Assembly (NCBI GenBank): GCA_021793595.1
Contig: JAJYSL010000087.1
Span: 1 to 16,048 of the forward strand
Direction: 5' to 3'
DNA length: 16,048 bases
From: Acidobacteriota bacterium
Lineage (GTDB): Bacteria > Acidobacteriota > Terriglobia > Terriglobales > Acidobacteriaceae
Shown here: positions 9,355-16,048 of the stretch, piece after piece
Position numbering within the stretch: the first letter of the stretch is position 1
Layout of the letters: every line of letters starts with the position of its first letter
Made by a program: the position numbers and the translations under genes
The notes under the pieces: generated by a model
The model's input: only the letters and a program-made list of their open reading frames with translations
The model's database searches: none
Told to the model about the DNA's origin: nothing

Positions 9355-9720
9355 TCACGAAGCCGTGAAGCTCGAAGGCGTCAGCACGGGAGCGCTTGCC
9401 ACTCCCGACCCGGACGGTGCGGGACCGTGGCCTGCCCCGACTGCGGCAGAGGTTCCTGTGCCGGCAGCCTGCGTACCCACGGGTCCATGGCGATGTTCGG
9501 CCATCAAGACTGGCTTGCCGCTGACGACGGTGGAAATCGCGTGCTTGAAGATGAGCTGTTCCTGATTGTTGTTTTCCAGCAGAACGGAATACTTATCGAA
9601 CGACCGAATCCGTCCGGTCAATTTCACGCCGCTCACAAGATACACCGTAATCTGCGATTTATCTTTGCGAACGGTGTTCAAAAAAGTGTCCTGAATATTT
9701 TGTGCTGTCTTGCTTTCCAT
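9355..9720 (-). CDS. hfq: RNA chaperone Hfq with long C-terminal tail
   Basis: Hfq forms a hexameric ring that pairs small RNAs with mRNAs and affects RNA stability. In the 121-residue product the Sm fold covers about residues 7-73. [16 protein letters not shown] has the conserved Gln-Asp of the proximal face, [20 protein letters not shown] (24-43) is Sm1, and [10 protein letters not shown] (57-66) is Sm2 with the Lys-His that binds uridine-rich RNA ends. After about residue 75 comes a low-complexity Gly/Ala/Pro/Ser tail of roughly 45 residues, longer than in many Hfq proteins and lacking acidic residues after E75. The start is well supported: AAGGAG lies seven bases before the ATG. It is probably co-transcribed with hflX downstream. 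The gene before it is divergent, so its own promoter should lie in 9721-10097. Confidence 0.95.
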   Translation of the reverse strand: MESKTAQNIQDTFLNTVRKDKSQITVYLVSGVKLTGRIRSFDKYSVLLENNNQEQLIFKHAISTVVSGKPVLMAEHRHGPVGTQAAGTGTSAAVGAGHGPAPSGSGVASAPVLTPSSFTAS

Positions 9721-10097
9721 TTGTCATCTCCTTGCTTGACTGCGAGTGGTTCAAAGCACGTTGCTCAAAGCGGGCGGACAGACACCCATCTGCAAGTTCT
9801 ACAGCCATCCCGGTTCATCCTGCCCAATGGCGGGCGCAACTGCACCGTGCCAGTATTGTCTATGAATTTGAGCAATATCGCCAGAAGGTAGTCGAATACC
9901 GCACAGAATATGGCTTTGAATTTGGATGCAGAACTCGTGATCGGCGTTTCATGGACTGACTCTCCCTGTGCGCTTTTCATCCGGCTGGAACTTGCAGCGT
10001 TCGCTCAGCCGGCCAGTTCGTCGTCCCAAGTTGGCGCCGTTGTCCCGGGATCCAGGCGGCATCTCTCTTGCTGCCGGGGACGGTGCTAGCATGAAAT
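9721..10097. other. Divergent intergenic region between hfq and the aminotransferase gene
   Basis: These 377 bases lie between two divergently transcribed genes and should contain both promoters. I could not pick convincing -35/-10 pairs on either strand. Open frames here (71 codons at 9765-9980 minus, 78 codons at 9968-10204 plus) show no family motif or good ribosome binding site. No miaA, which precedes hfq in many bacteria, is present. Confidence 0.45.
9728..9733 (-). promoter_or_regulatory. Ribosome binding site of hfq
   Basis: The minus strand carries AAGGAG seven bases upstream of the hfq ATG. It is one of the strongest Shine-Dalgarno sequences in the window and fixes the hfq start at 9720. 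Confidence 0.75.
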
Positions 10098-11282
10098 GTG
10101 CCGTCCAGCCCCATATCCGTCCGCAATGCCGCCAGCAATGTGCCCATGCTGGACTTTTCGCGCCAATATCAGCAAGTTCGTACAGAAATTCTGACGGCAA
10201 TTGAACAGGTATGTGACAGCCAGCACTTCATTCTCGGCCAGCAGGTCCAGGAATTTGAAGCCGCCGCCGCCCGGTTTTGTGATGTAGCGCACGGCATCGG
10301 CTGTGGGTCCGGCACAGACGCATTATGGCTTGCGCTGGCCGCTGCCCAGATTCGTCGCGGCGACGCGGTGCTGACCAGCCCCTTTACCTTTTTCTCGACC
10401 GTGAGCTCCATCCTCCGGGTGGAAGCGCGGCCAATCTTAACCGACATCGACCCCAAAACATACAACCTGGACCCGGCACAGGTCGCGACAACGCTGAAGA
10501 ACCTTCCTAAAGACGCCCGCATGCGCGCCATCCTTCCGGTCCATCTGTACGGGCAATGTGCGGATTGGGAGCAATTCACACAGTTGCAGCAGAAGTTTGG
10601 CGTTCTCCTGATTGAAGACGCAGCCCAGGCTTTCGGAGCCACCTGGAATGGCCGACCTGCCGGCAGTCTCGGAGACTTGGCCGCTTTCAGTTTCTACCCC
10701 ACAAAAAACCTGAGCGCCTATGGGGATGCAGGGCTTCTGACCACCGGAAACGACCGATTTGCCGATCGCGCGCGAATCCTCCGCGTGCATGGCATGCGCG
10801 AACGCTATTTCCATGAAGAAATCGGCTGGAATAGCCGCCTCGACACGATTCAGGCCGCTGTGTTGCTGGTGAAACTTCGTTACGTCGAGGGGTGGAATCG
10901 GGCGCGACAAGAGCGGTCAAAAATCTACAATAAACTATTTACGCAACAGGGCCTGGCGGAAACCGGTCCGTATCCGGAACGCGGCATAGTTCTGCCATAC
11001 GTCGATCCACGCGGAACCCACGTCTTCCATCAATATGTGATTCGCGCTCCACGCCGGGATGCGCTGCGGGCGTTTCTTGCCGAGCGCGGCATCGGATCCG
11101 AGGTGTATTACCCTGTTCCACTGCATCTGCAAAAGCCTTTTGCCGACCTCGGCTATAGAGAAGGTGCATTTCCGGAAAGCGAACGCGCCGCCAAGGAAGT
11201 TCTCGCGCTGCCCATGTTTCCTGAGTTGACCCTGGAGGAGCAACAACGTGTCGTCGCCGCCATCGCTGCGTTCCTGAGTTAG
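10098..11282 (+). CDS. DegT/DnrJ/EryC1/StrS-family PLP-dependent aminotransferase (probable sugar aminotransferase)
   Basis: The 394-residue product belongs to the fold-type I PLP enzymes that transfer an amino group, typically from glutamate, to a keto group on a nucleotide-linked sugar. Motifs in order: GSGTDAL at 70-76 (cofactor phosphate binding), SPFTFFSTVSSILRVEARPI (94-113), DIDPKTYNLDP (116-126), EDAAQ at 173-177 with the Asp that pairs with the PLP ring nitrogen, and SFYPTKNLSAYGDAG at 198-212 with the Schiff-base Lys203. Length and motifs resemble WbpE/WlbC-like amino-sugar enzymes, but the substrate cannot be read from the sequence. No sugar-nucleotide genes adjoin it. The start is a GTG with no clear ribosome binding site. 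ATG 10146 (MLDFSRQYQQ), close to where family homology begins, is a good alternative. Confidence 0.9.
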   Translation: MPSSPISVRNAASNVPMLDFSRQYQQVRTEILTAIEQVCDSQHFILGQQVQEFEAAAARFCDVAHGIGCGSGTDALWLALAAAQIRRGDAVLTSPFTFFSTVSSILRVEARPILTDIDPKTYNLDPAQVATTLKNLPKDARMRAILPVHLYGQCADWEQFTQLQQKFGVLLIEDAAQAFGATWNGRPAGSLGDLAAFSFYPTKNLSAYGDAGLLTTGNDRFADRARILRVHGMRERYFHEEIGWNSRLDTIQAAVLLVKLRYVEGWNRARQERSKIYNKLFTQQGLAETGPYPERGIVLPYVDPRGTHVFHQYVIRAPRRDALRAFLAERGIGSEVYYPVPLHLQKPFADLGYREGAFPESERAAKEVLALPMFPELTLEEQQRVVAAIAAFLS

Positions 11283-11309
11283 CCGAATCGATCTCGCCGG
11301 TCTAACCTC

Positions 11310-11325
11310 GACGCTTCTACGCGTC
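11310..11325. repeat. Small hairpin between convergent genes
   Basis: GACGC (11310-11314) pairs with GCGTC (11321-11325) around a six-base loop, overlapping the last codons of the aldo/keto reductase gene just after the aminotransferase gene. The 34-base convergent gap contains no T-tract, so this is only a weak candidate for a shared terminator. Confidence 0.25.
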
Positions 11326-12312
11326 TCTGTGATTGCTGAATTTCAGATCCAGCGCCAGCTTATTTCCCGCGGAGATGCGATTCGAAAATTCAACCATCTG
11401 CGACTTCGACATCGGAGTGAAGCTTCTCCCCCACGCGACATTCTGCTGCAGCATTTGTAGCGTCGGCATCCCCACCACAGCCGCGGCAATCGGCAGACTG
11501 AGCGTATAGCGCAGCAGATGGCCCGCGTCGCTCTTATCCGGACCTGGACCCAGCAAGCCCTCCTGCCCCATCACCTTCATCGCAAGAATGCCCAAGTTCT
11601 TCTTGCGCGCTGCCGGCAGGGCGACATCCTGAAAGCTCATCGCTTTGGATAAATTCAGGCCGTCGTGCGGACCGAGCGGCATCCCCTGCATACCCGCGTT
11701 CAAAGCCATCTGAACGCAGTCAATATCGTTGTGCTCAATGGCAGTCTTCAACACCGCCGGGTTGTAGTGGCTGGTAATTCCGATGAAGCGAGTGACCTTC
11801 TGCTCGCGCAATTTGTAGAGCACATTCATTACGCCATTCTTGGCTTCAACTTTTGCCAGATCGTCTGCACCCTGGAGGCCATGCACGTGAATCAGATCGA
11901 CCTGGTCGGTCTGGAGTCGCTTCAAGGTGCCGTCCAGGATACGCATCGCCGCATCGCCATCGCGAGGCTCCACTTTCGTCGCCAGGAAGAATTCCTTGCG
12001 CCGAGTTTTGGCGACCTGCCCCACCCAGGTTTCGCTTTGTCCGTCACCGTATCCGTAGGCGGTATCGAAATAACTGATCCCGGCATCGAGCGCGTGATTC
12101 AACACGTTCACCCCGGCCTCTTCATTGCCGTAGGCCAAAAGACGGCTGCCGCAACCCAGGGCAACGATGGAAACGCGCGCGCCAGTCTTGCCGAGAATGC
12201 GGGTCTGCATGGCCCCGGCTGCTTCCACTGTTTGGCTGCCCAGCACCACTGCCGCTGCGCCCGCCACCGCCGTCTTCTCCAGAAACTCTCGTCTCGAAAT
12301 TCGATCTGTCAT
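11317..12312 (-). CDS. Aldo/keto reductase with Tat signal peptide
   Basis: From the ATG at 12312 the product is 331 residues. The N-terminus MTDRISRREFLEKTAVAGAA is a twin-arginine signal (S-R-R-E-F-L) followed by a hydrophobic stretch, so the protein is probably exported folded, perhaps with cofactor. The mature part starts near MQTRILGKTGARVSIVALGC. It has the aldo/keto reductase barrel with the full catalytic tetrad: Asp83 and Tyr88 in YFDTAYGYGDGQSE, Lys113 in LATKVE and His144 in DLIHVHG. NAD(P)H-dependent carbonyl reduction is the family reaction; the substrate is unknown. The frame stays open 25 codons further upstream, but a perfect GGAGGT four bases before 12312 plus the Tat motif decide the shorter start. 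It is convergent with the aminotransferase and follows a NIPSNAP gene on the same strand. Confidence 0.9.
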   Translation of the reverse strand: MTDRISRREFLEKTAVAGAAAVVLGSQTVEAAGAMQTRILGKTGARVSIVALGCGSRLLAYGNEEAGVNVLNHALDAGISYFDTAYGYGDGQSETWVGQVAKTRRKEFFLATKVEPRDGDAAMRILDGTLKRLQTDQVDLIHVHGLQGADDLAKVEAKNGVMNVLYKLREQKVTRFIGITSHYNPAVLKTAIEHNDIDCVQMALNAGMQGMPLGPHDGLNLSKAMSFQDVALPAARKKNLGILAMKVMGQEGLLGPGPDKSDAGHLLRYTLSLPIAAAVVGMPTLQMLQQNVAWGRSFTPMSKSQMVEFSNRISAGNKLALDLKFSNHRDA

Positions 12313-12316
12313 GGCG

Positions 12317-12322
12317 ACCTCC
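12317..12322 (-). promoter_or_regulatory. Ribosome binding site that sets the aldo/keto reductase start
   Basis: The minus strand reads GGAGGT four bases before the ATG at 12312. This strong site, with the Tat motif right after that ATG, argues against the 25-codon longer reading that would begin at 12387. Confidence 0.75.
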
Positions 12323-12433
12323 GGGAATCCTTTCGCTGGCGCTATTATCCTCGCAAATCCAGCGTCGAGTAAAGGCTGGAAATCCATCGTACACTTTTCT
12401 TCGAACCGTTTCGAATCGAAGAAACGACAGCTT

Positions 12434-13234
12434 TTATATCTGCGAGTAGGATGTGGGAGTCAGCACCAGGTTCGTAATGTTGCTGACGATCTCCTCAAAG
12501 TTAAACCGAGGCGAGTTGGTCAATTTCTTCCACTGCGGATCGGCTCCGAAGGCGGCCCACTTGGCATTCATCTCCCCCAAATCCGGATAGCTCAACATAT
12601 AGGTGAGCTTCGGCAAGCGCGGTCCCACCAGGACATCGCCGTAGAATACCGGCCAGAATCCGGCTCGCTGGAACACATCGAACTCGCCGCTGTGAAACAT
12701 CTCTACCTTGCGGACATGCGCCTGATTGCTGGGGCTTTCGTAGGTGCGCAGTTGAAAAATGCGCTTCCCATGCTGGGCAGTTACTGGGGGAACCGTCAAT
12801 TTCGGTTGCCCCTCAAACGCAATCATCAACGAGCTTTCCACCCTTACGTATGCTGGTTGGTTCGCGGGCGCATTCCAGAAAGGCTCGGCCGCCTTCATAA
12901 AGGTTGCATCCTGCACCAGCTGCAGTTGTGCGGTCACCAGCGTCTCCAGCCGAATGCTGGGAAGCAGCACATACAACGTCGGCGTCTGTGGCCCCAGCGT
13001 CAGCGTAAAAGCCCCGACCGGCGAGATCCCCAGCCGATTCAGCGCCGGGATCAACGCATCTGAAACGTACGCATCGGTCAGTTTTGTTTGCGGCCCATTC
13101 TGCATGTGGTACTGGCGAAGTTCGTAATATTCGCGGGGTGTCCCGTTCGAGGCGACTTGCGCATCTGACGCTTTGCCGGCCAGCGCGAAGGCCGATGCGG
13201 CTAGCGATGAAGTTAAGAACTGACGTCGTTTCAC
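12434..13234 (-). CDS. NIPSNAP-family protein with Tat-like signal
   Basis: From the GTG at 13234 the product is 266 residues. It begins MKRRQFLTSSLAASAFALAG, a twin-arginine-like signal (K-R-R-Q-F-L) with a hydrophobic core and a likely cleavage near SDAQ/V. Two NIPSNAP-type (dimeric alpha/beta barrel-like) repeats follow: one opening YYELRQYHMQNGPQTK, and a second opening RIFQLRTYESPSNQAHVRKV with FGADPQWKKL near its end. NIPSNAP proteins have no settled biochemical function. In bacteria they are often found as exported proteins, sometimes with a Tat signal. The frame extends four codons to a TTG at 13246, but GGAG at 13241-13244 is spaced six bases from the GTG and fits that start better. 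It sits 121 bases upstream of the aldo/keto reductase gene and may be co-transcribed with it. Confidence 0.85.
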   Translation of the reverse strand: MKRRQFLTSSLAASAFALAGKASDAQVASNGTPREYYELRQYHMQNGPQTKLTDAYVSDALIPALNRLGISPVGAFTLTLGPQTPTLYVLLPSIRLETLVTAQLQLVQDATFMKAAEPFWNAPANQPAYVRVESSLMIAFEGQPKLTVPPVTAQHGKRIFQLRTYESPSNQAHVRKVEMFHSGEFDVFQRAGFWPVFYGDVLVGPRLPKLTYMLSYPDLGEMNAKWAAFGADPQWKKLTNSPRFNFEEIVSNITNLVLTPTSYSQI

Positions 13235-13240
13235 GGGGGT

Positions 13241-13244
13241 CTCC
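13241..13244 (-). promoter_or_regulatory. Ribosome binding site that sets the NIPSNAP gene start
   Basis: GGAG on the minus strand ends six bases before the GTG at 13234. It overlaps the alternative TTG start codon at 13246, which makes that longer start unlikely. Confidence 0.55.
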
Positions 13245-13299
13245 AATCTCTATAGCTGAAATGCAATCGAGAATTCTCGCGGTGCAACAACAGATCGCG

Positions 13300-14526
13300 C
13301 TAGTGACGCCGATGACGCCGACCCGGATGTGTCGCTCGAGAGCGGACAGCCCCATTCCCTGTCGGCGAGGTCTTGACTCCGGCGGCCAATACGGGCCGCA
13401 CCAGGTTCCCTTCCATCCGGTAGGTGACGGTCTTCAGTGCTGCCGCGTGCGGCCTCCCGGTTTCCGGATCGAGGCTGACATTGTCGCCCTCTGCCATTTG
13501 GAAGCTGAATGTCGGCTCCGGTCCGTTGGGATCGTTCGGGTCCCCAGGCGTAACCTTGACTGGGAAGAACCCGACAATATCGTGCTCGCGAAACGCCGTT
13601 CCATAGCGATGGCGACGGGTGTCCCAGGTAAAAACACGCACCTGGTCAAAGTCAAACGGCAGCCCCTGTTTATATGGAGTCAGCACCGTCAGATATTCCG
13701 GAACCTGTCCATTCGGCTTGCCGGAGTCAGGGTCGGAGACAGTTCGCAGAATATACGCGGCTACCATTCGTTCACTTTCCGCATATTGCGCAACATCGTC
13801 CGGCACGTCCACCTGGAAATCGCGCGCCAGCATCCATCCTGTGTGCCCGGCACTATCTCGCGCCAGCCACCAGTCTTCCATGGGAACGGCGGGGGCAAAA
13901 CGCGATGCAAAGCTTTCCTTGTGAACCTTTTCGTGACGGGCAGGCGGGGCTTTGACTGCGGCTGTGGGCAACCCGAGCACGTTGCTCGCGGCATATCGCG
14001 GCACCGAGGCGCGCTCCAGCATCGTAACCTTCGTGTTCGGAGCCAGCAGCGTGAAGCGCTGGGTGGTGCGGCCAGGCGCCAGGTGCATGTACAGCTCGTT
14101 GTAGAGCACCGCCGTTGCCACCGGTGTCTGAGAGGCATGTTCTTTCGCCAGATTCTGAAACGCGTCATATTCATTCTGATCAATGACCGCATGTTCCTCA
14201 ATCCATCCCACTGCTCCATCCGGCGTTTTCACTTTCATAAATCGCGGGATGTGCTGCAGTACCGTGAGCCGCTCGCCGTTTTTCACCTCAGCCACTCGGT
14301 TCGCTACCACGGCAACACGATCCCGCAAATACATGTGCTTCACGGAAACGTAGACATACTCCGCAGAGGAAGCTCGGTGGAAATGGCTGCATCCGGACAG
14401 CAACGCCAACAGGCTGAAGACCAGCACAGCTCGAACGGATGACTTACGAGCGGACACATTCCAACCAGATCTGGCAGATTGACTCGAATTGAGGGAAGGC
14501 AAAAACTGGCGAAAAAAGTCCGACAT
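13300..14526 (-). CDS. SH3-domain lipoprotein of unknown function
   Basis: The product from ATG 14526 is 408 residues. A hydrophobic segment (VRAVLVFSLLALLSGC) ends in a lipobox LSGC with Cys46, so the protein is predicted to be lipid-anchored, facing the periplasm or outer membrane. Two bacterial SH3-like regions follow: about 57-115 (YVYVSVKHMYLRDRVAVVAN, closing with DGAVGWIEEHAVI) and about 137-240, closing with HTGWMLARDFQVDVP; the Gly-Trp-hydrophobic ending is the usual SH3_3 mark. The rest, including FDQVRVFTWDTRRHRYGTAF and an Arg/His-rich C-terminus, is unrecognised. SH3 domains of this kind often bind cell wall or other proteins, but no function can be assigned. The start is uncertain: GTG at 14535 is nine bases upstream, and GTG 14457 would give a more usual 23-residue lipoprotein signal. 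Confidence 0.8.
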   Translation of the reverse strand: MSDFFRQFLPSLNSSQSARSGWNVSARKSSVRAVLVFSLLALLSGCSHFHRASSAEYVYVSVKHMYLRDRVAVVANRVAEVKNGERLTVLQHIPRFMKVKTPDGAVGWIEEHAVIDQNEYDAFQNLAKEHASQTPVATAVLYNELYMHLAPGRTTQRFTLLAPNTKVTMLERASVPRYAASNVLGLPTAAVKAPPARHEKVHKESFASRFAPAVPMEDWWLARDSAGHTGWMLARDFQVDVPDDVAQYAESERMVAAYILRTVSDPDSGKPNGQVPEYLTVLTPYKQGLPFDFDQVRVFTWDTRRHRYGTAFREHDIVGFFPVKVTPGDPNDPNGPEPTFSFQMAEGDNVSLDPETGRPHAAALKTVTYRMEGNLVRPVLAAGVKTSPTGNGAVRSRATHPGRRHRRH

Positions 14527-14603
14527 AAAATGCACAGAGGAAGAAGCTTAAGTTTACGCGCAATCGGAACCAGCTTGAGCGGATATCTTCCACAATGCCG
14601 CCA

Positions 14604-15794
14604 TTATGGGACGACTGACAATGCGACTGCGCCCGCAGGATCGGTTCCGGTTGCAACAGAAGTGACGAGGTCCAGCTTGCCTGCGGTCGTCGCGTCGAAA
14701 CTGAAGACCTGCAGATCTGGTGAGCCTCCGGAATTGATCACAAATATATACTTACCGGTGGAATCGAGCGCCATCTCAGTCGGCTGAGAACCCGTGGAAA
14801 ATGGCGAACTGCTCAACGGGGTCAACGTGCCGCCCGTTCCCAGCGTATATCCCGTGATGACATTGGCTGTGCGATTTGCGACGTACACGTAGGTGTTGCT
14901 TGGGTCCACGACAATGGACTGCGGGCCAAGTTGCGAAGCAAATGGCGAACCGGTAACTTCCTTCAGAGCCCCCCCCGTTCCAATCGTCAACACACGAATC
15001 CCTTGGCCTGCTTCGCCAATAAACAAATAAGCTGATTTGTTGTCGGAGGCAATCGCGTTATCGGAGGCCGCGCCAAGCGTTGCCAGATGGATCTGATTGC
15101 CGACCACTCCGGTAGAACTGTTGAACGTAAATCCATCCATACCGCCGAGCCCCAGGCCGACATACACATACTGATTGTTCGGGGTGACGTATACCTGGGT
15201 TGGATTGCCGGGATTGAGAGGGATCCCGGTCGTCTGGCCGACTTGTGTCAAGCCCCCAGTCGAGGTATTGATCTGATACTCAAGCAGCGCATCGATACTG
15301 CTGGAAACGACGAACAGCCAATTGCCGCTTGGGTCCACAGTCATCGACATACCGGTTCCATTCAGCGTCGAGGCAACAGGGCTGGAATTGTTGCCCAAGG
15401 TCAGGACCCCGTTGGTCCCAATCGTATAGACGAAGACTGCGCCCGTGTCGAGCGCCACGTAGAGGAAAGTCCCCTTCGGAGTAGCTGCGAGCGCGATTGG
15501 CGAAGTTCCAATGTTGTAGCTTGCACCCGTCAACGTTGTGAATGTCGCTGCCGGAACCGGAAAACCTGCCAACGTTCCCAAGGTTGCATTGGCTACATAC
15601 GCGTAGGAGCTATAGGTTCCGGTACCACCGCTTCCGGGAGGCACACCGCATGTATTGTACTCCTGACAGAGAGGAACAAAAAAACTGCTGCACCCCGTCG
15701 TTGCCGTCAGAACGATTGCTGCAAAAAACGCGCTGACCACCCAAGCGCGACCGGATTGGACGATTGATCGAGCCCGTTGTCTCGGTGAAGCCAT
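14604..15794 (-). CDS. YVTN/lactonase-type beta-propeller lipoprotein
   Basis: The 396-residue product has a basic N-terminus, a hydrophobic segment (WVVSAFFAAIVLTATTGC) and Cys35 in a plausible lipobox (TTGC), so it is probably a lipoprotein. After a short Gly-rich linker with two further cysteines (43 and 49), seven blade-like repeats can be counted from their core strands: YAYVAN, FLYVAL, WLFVVS, YVYVGL, AYLFIG, YVYVAN and YIFVIN, several preceded by VDPSG-like turns. This is the seven-bladed fold shared by 6-phosphogluconolactonase-like and YVTN repeat proteins. Enzyme activity cannot be inferred, and such exported propellers are abundant in Acidobacteriota with unknown roles. A TGA two codons upstream in frame rules out a longer start. 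The neighbour upstream may be a relative. Confidence 0.88.
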   Translation of the reverse strand: MASPRQRARSIVQSGRAWVVSAFFAAIVLTATTGCSSFFVPLCQEYNTCGVPPGSGGTGTYSSYAYVANATLGTLAGFPVPAATFTTLTGASYNIGTSPIALAATPKGTFLYVALDTGAVFVYTIGTNGVLTLGNNSSPVASTLNGTGMSMTVDPSGNWLFVVSSSIDALLEYQINTSTGGLTQVGQTTGIPLNPGNPTQVYVTPNNQYVYVGLGLGGMDGFTFNSSTGVVGNQIHLATLGAASDNAIASDNKSAYLFIGEAGQGIRVLTIGTGGALKEVTGSPFASQLGPQSIVVDPSNTYVYVANRTANVITGYTLGTGGTLTPLSSSPFSTGSQPTEMALDSTGKYIFVINSGGSPDLQVFSFDATTAGKLDLVTSVATGTDPAGAVALSVVP

Positions 15795-15891
15795 ACCTCA
15801 TTTTACTCATGAGCCGGGCTTTGCGGACGCACCGGCGCGCCGCCACGCAACAGCATCCTTGCGACCCTCGATGTGGACGCCTGACGTGTCA

Positions 15892-16047
15892 CTATTGCGA
15901 TGCTAGATTTGGGACCGCGCTTTTGGAAGTGGAAACGACAAATTTGCCGCTTTTGTCCTGCATCAGCGCCGCGGGCGAGCTGTCGGTCGAGGAGGACTTC
16001 CTGGAAATGAACGCGAGCGCGCCATCGGCGGCAATCGAATACTCAGT
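15892..16047 (-). CDS. C-terminal fragment of a protein, possibly a second beta-propeller (partial)
   Basis: A minus-strand frame is open from the right edge of the window to TAG at 15892-15894, giving 51 residues. The segment TEYSIAADGALAFISRKSSS followed by SPAALMQDKSGKFVVSTS resembles one blade of the YVTN/lactonase propeller: a Y-x-I strand, a D-G-A-L turn, then a D-K-S-G-K-F-V-V strand. That suggests a paralogue of the neighbouring propeller lipoprotein in tandem, 97 bases upstream of it. The evidence is a short, simple sequence, so both the frame and the family are provisional. The start lies outside the window. Confidence 0.5.
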   Translation of the reverse strand, partial: TEYSIAADGALAFISRKSSSTDSSPAALMQDKSGKFVVSTSKSAVPNLASQ

Positions 16048-16048
16048 G

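Noticed and set aside
12313..12387. N-terminal extension of the aldo/keto reductase frame by 25 codons
   Set aside because: The extension places the Tat motif in the interior and ignores a strong GGAGGT just before the ATG at 12312.
13084..14442. 452-codon plus-strand frame opposite the SH3 lipoprotein
   Set aside because: The minus-strand frame has a signal, lipobox and SH3 regions, whereas this translation is Arg/His-rich without motifs, so it is a shadow.

Overview
This window looks like chromosomal DNA of a bacterium from the phylum Acidobacteriota (Terriglobia-like; inferred, not proven). The reasons are a moderately GC-rich composition, an ATP synthase operon with a b'/b pair in which b carries a signal peptide and a periplasmic segment, and a neighbourhood of Tat-signal proteins, an SH3-domain lipoprotein and YVTN/lactonase-type beta-propeller lipoproteins of the kind common in that phylum. 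I see no mobile element, CRISPR array, tRNA or rRNA, and coding density is ordinary.

Layout. 2-112 (+) is the last 36 codons of a c-type cytochrome, followed by about 650 bases without a convincing gene. 760-7241 (all -) is the F1/stator part of the F-type ATP synthase, read as atpF'-atpF-atpH-atpA-atpG-atpD-atpC, with overlapping or closely spaced genes. The membrane rotor and channel genes atpE (c) and atpB (a) are absent, so they must lie elsewhere. 7242-7859 is a 618-base spacer with a possible atp promoter and a cluster of inverted repeats. 7860-9720 (-) is an hfq-hflX pair: the RNA chaperone Hfq and the ribosome-associated GTPase HflX. 10098-11282 (+) is a DegT/DnrJ/EryC1/StrS-family PLP aminotransferase, alone and convergent with the next block. 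11317-15794 (-) holds an aldo/keto reductase with a Tat signal, a NIPSNAP-family protein with a Tat-like signal, an SH3-domain lipoprotein and a seven-repeat beta-propeller lipoprotein. At the right edge (15892-16047, -) is the C-terminal end of another protein, possibly a second propeller.

How the genes work together. The seven atp genes encode the catalytic head (alpha, beta), the central stalk (gamma, epsilon) and the peripheral stator (delta, b, b') of one enzyme. hfq and hflX are a classic post-transcriptional/translation-stress pair. The genes from 11317 rightward encode mainly exported proteins of unknown physiological role and need not form one pathway.

No complete new biological system is evident. 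The observations most worth a second look are the inverted-repeat cluster beside hflX, one of whose hairpin loops is perfectly complementary over 13 nt to hflX mRNA; the signal-peptide-bearing b subunit; and the two charged insertions in the gamma subunit.
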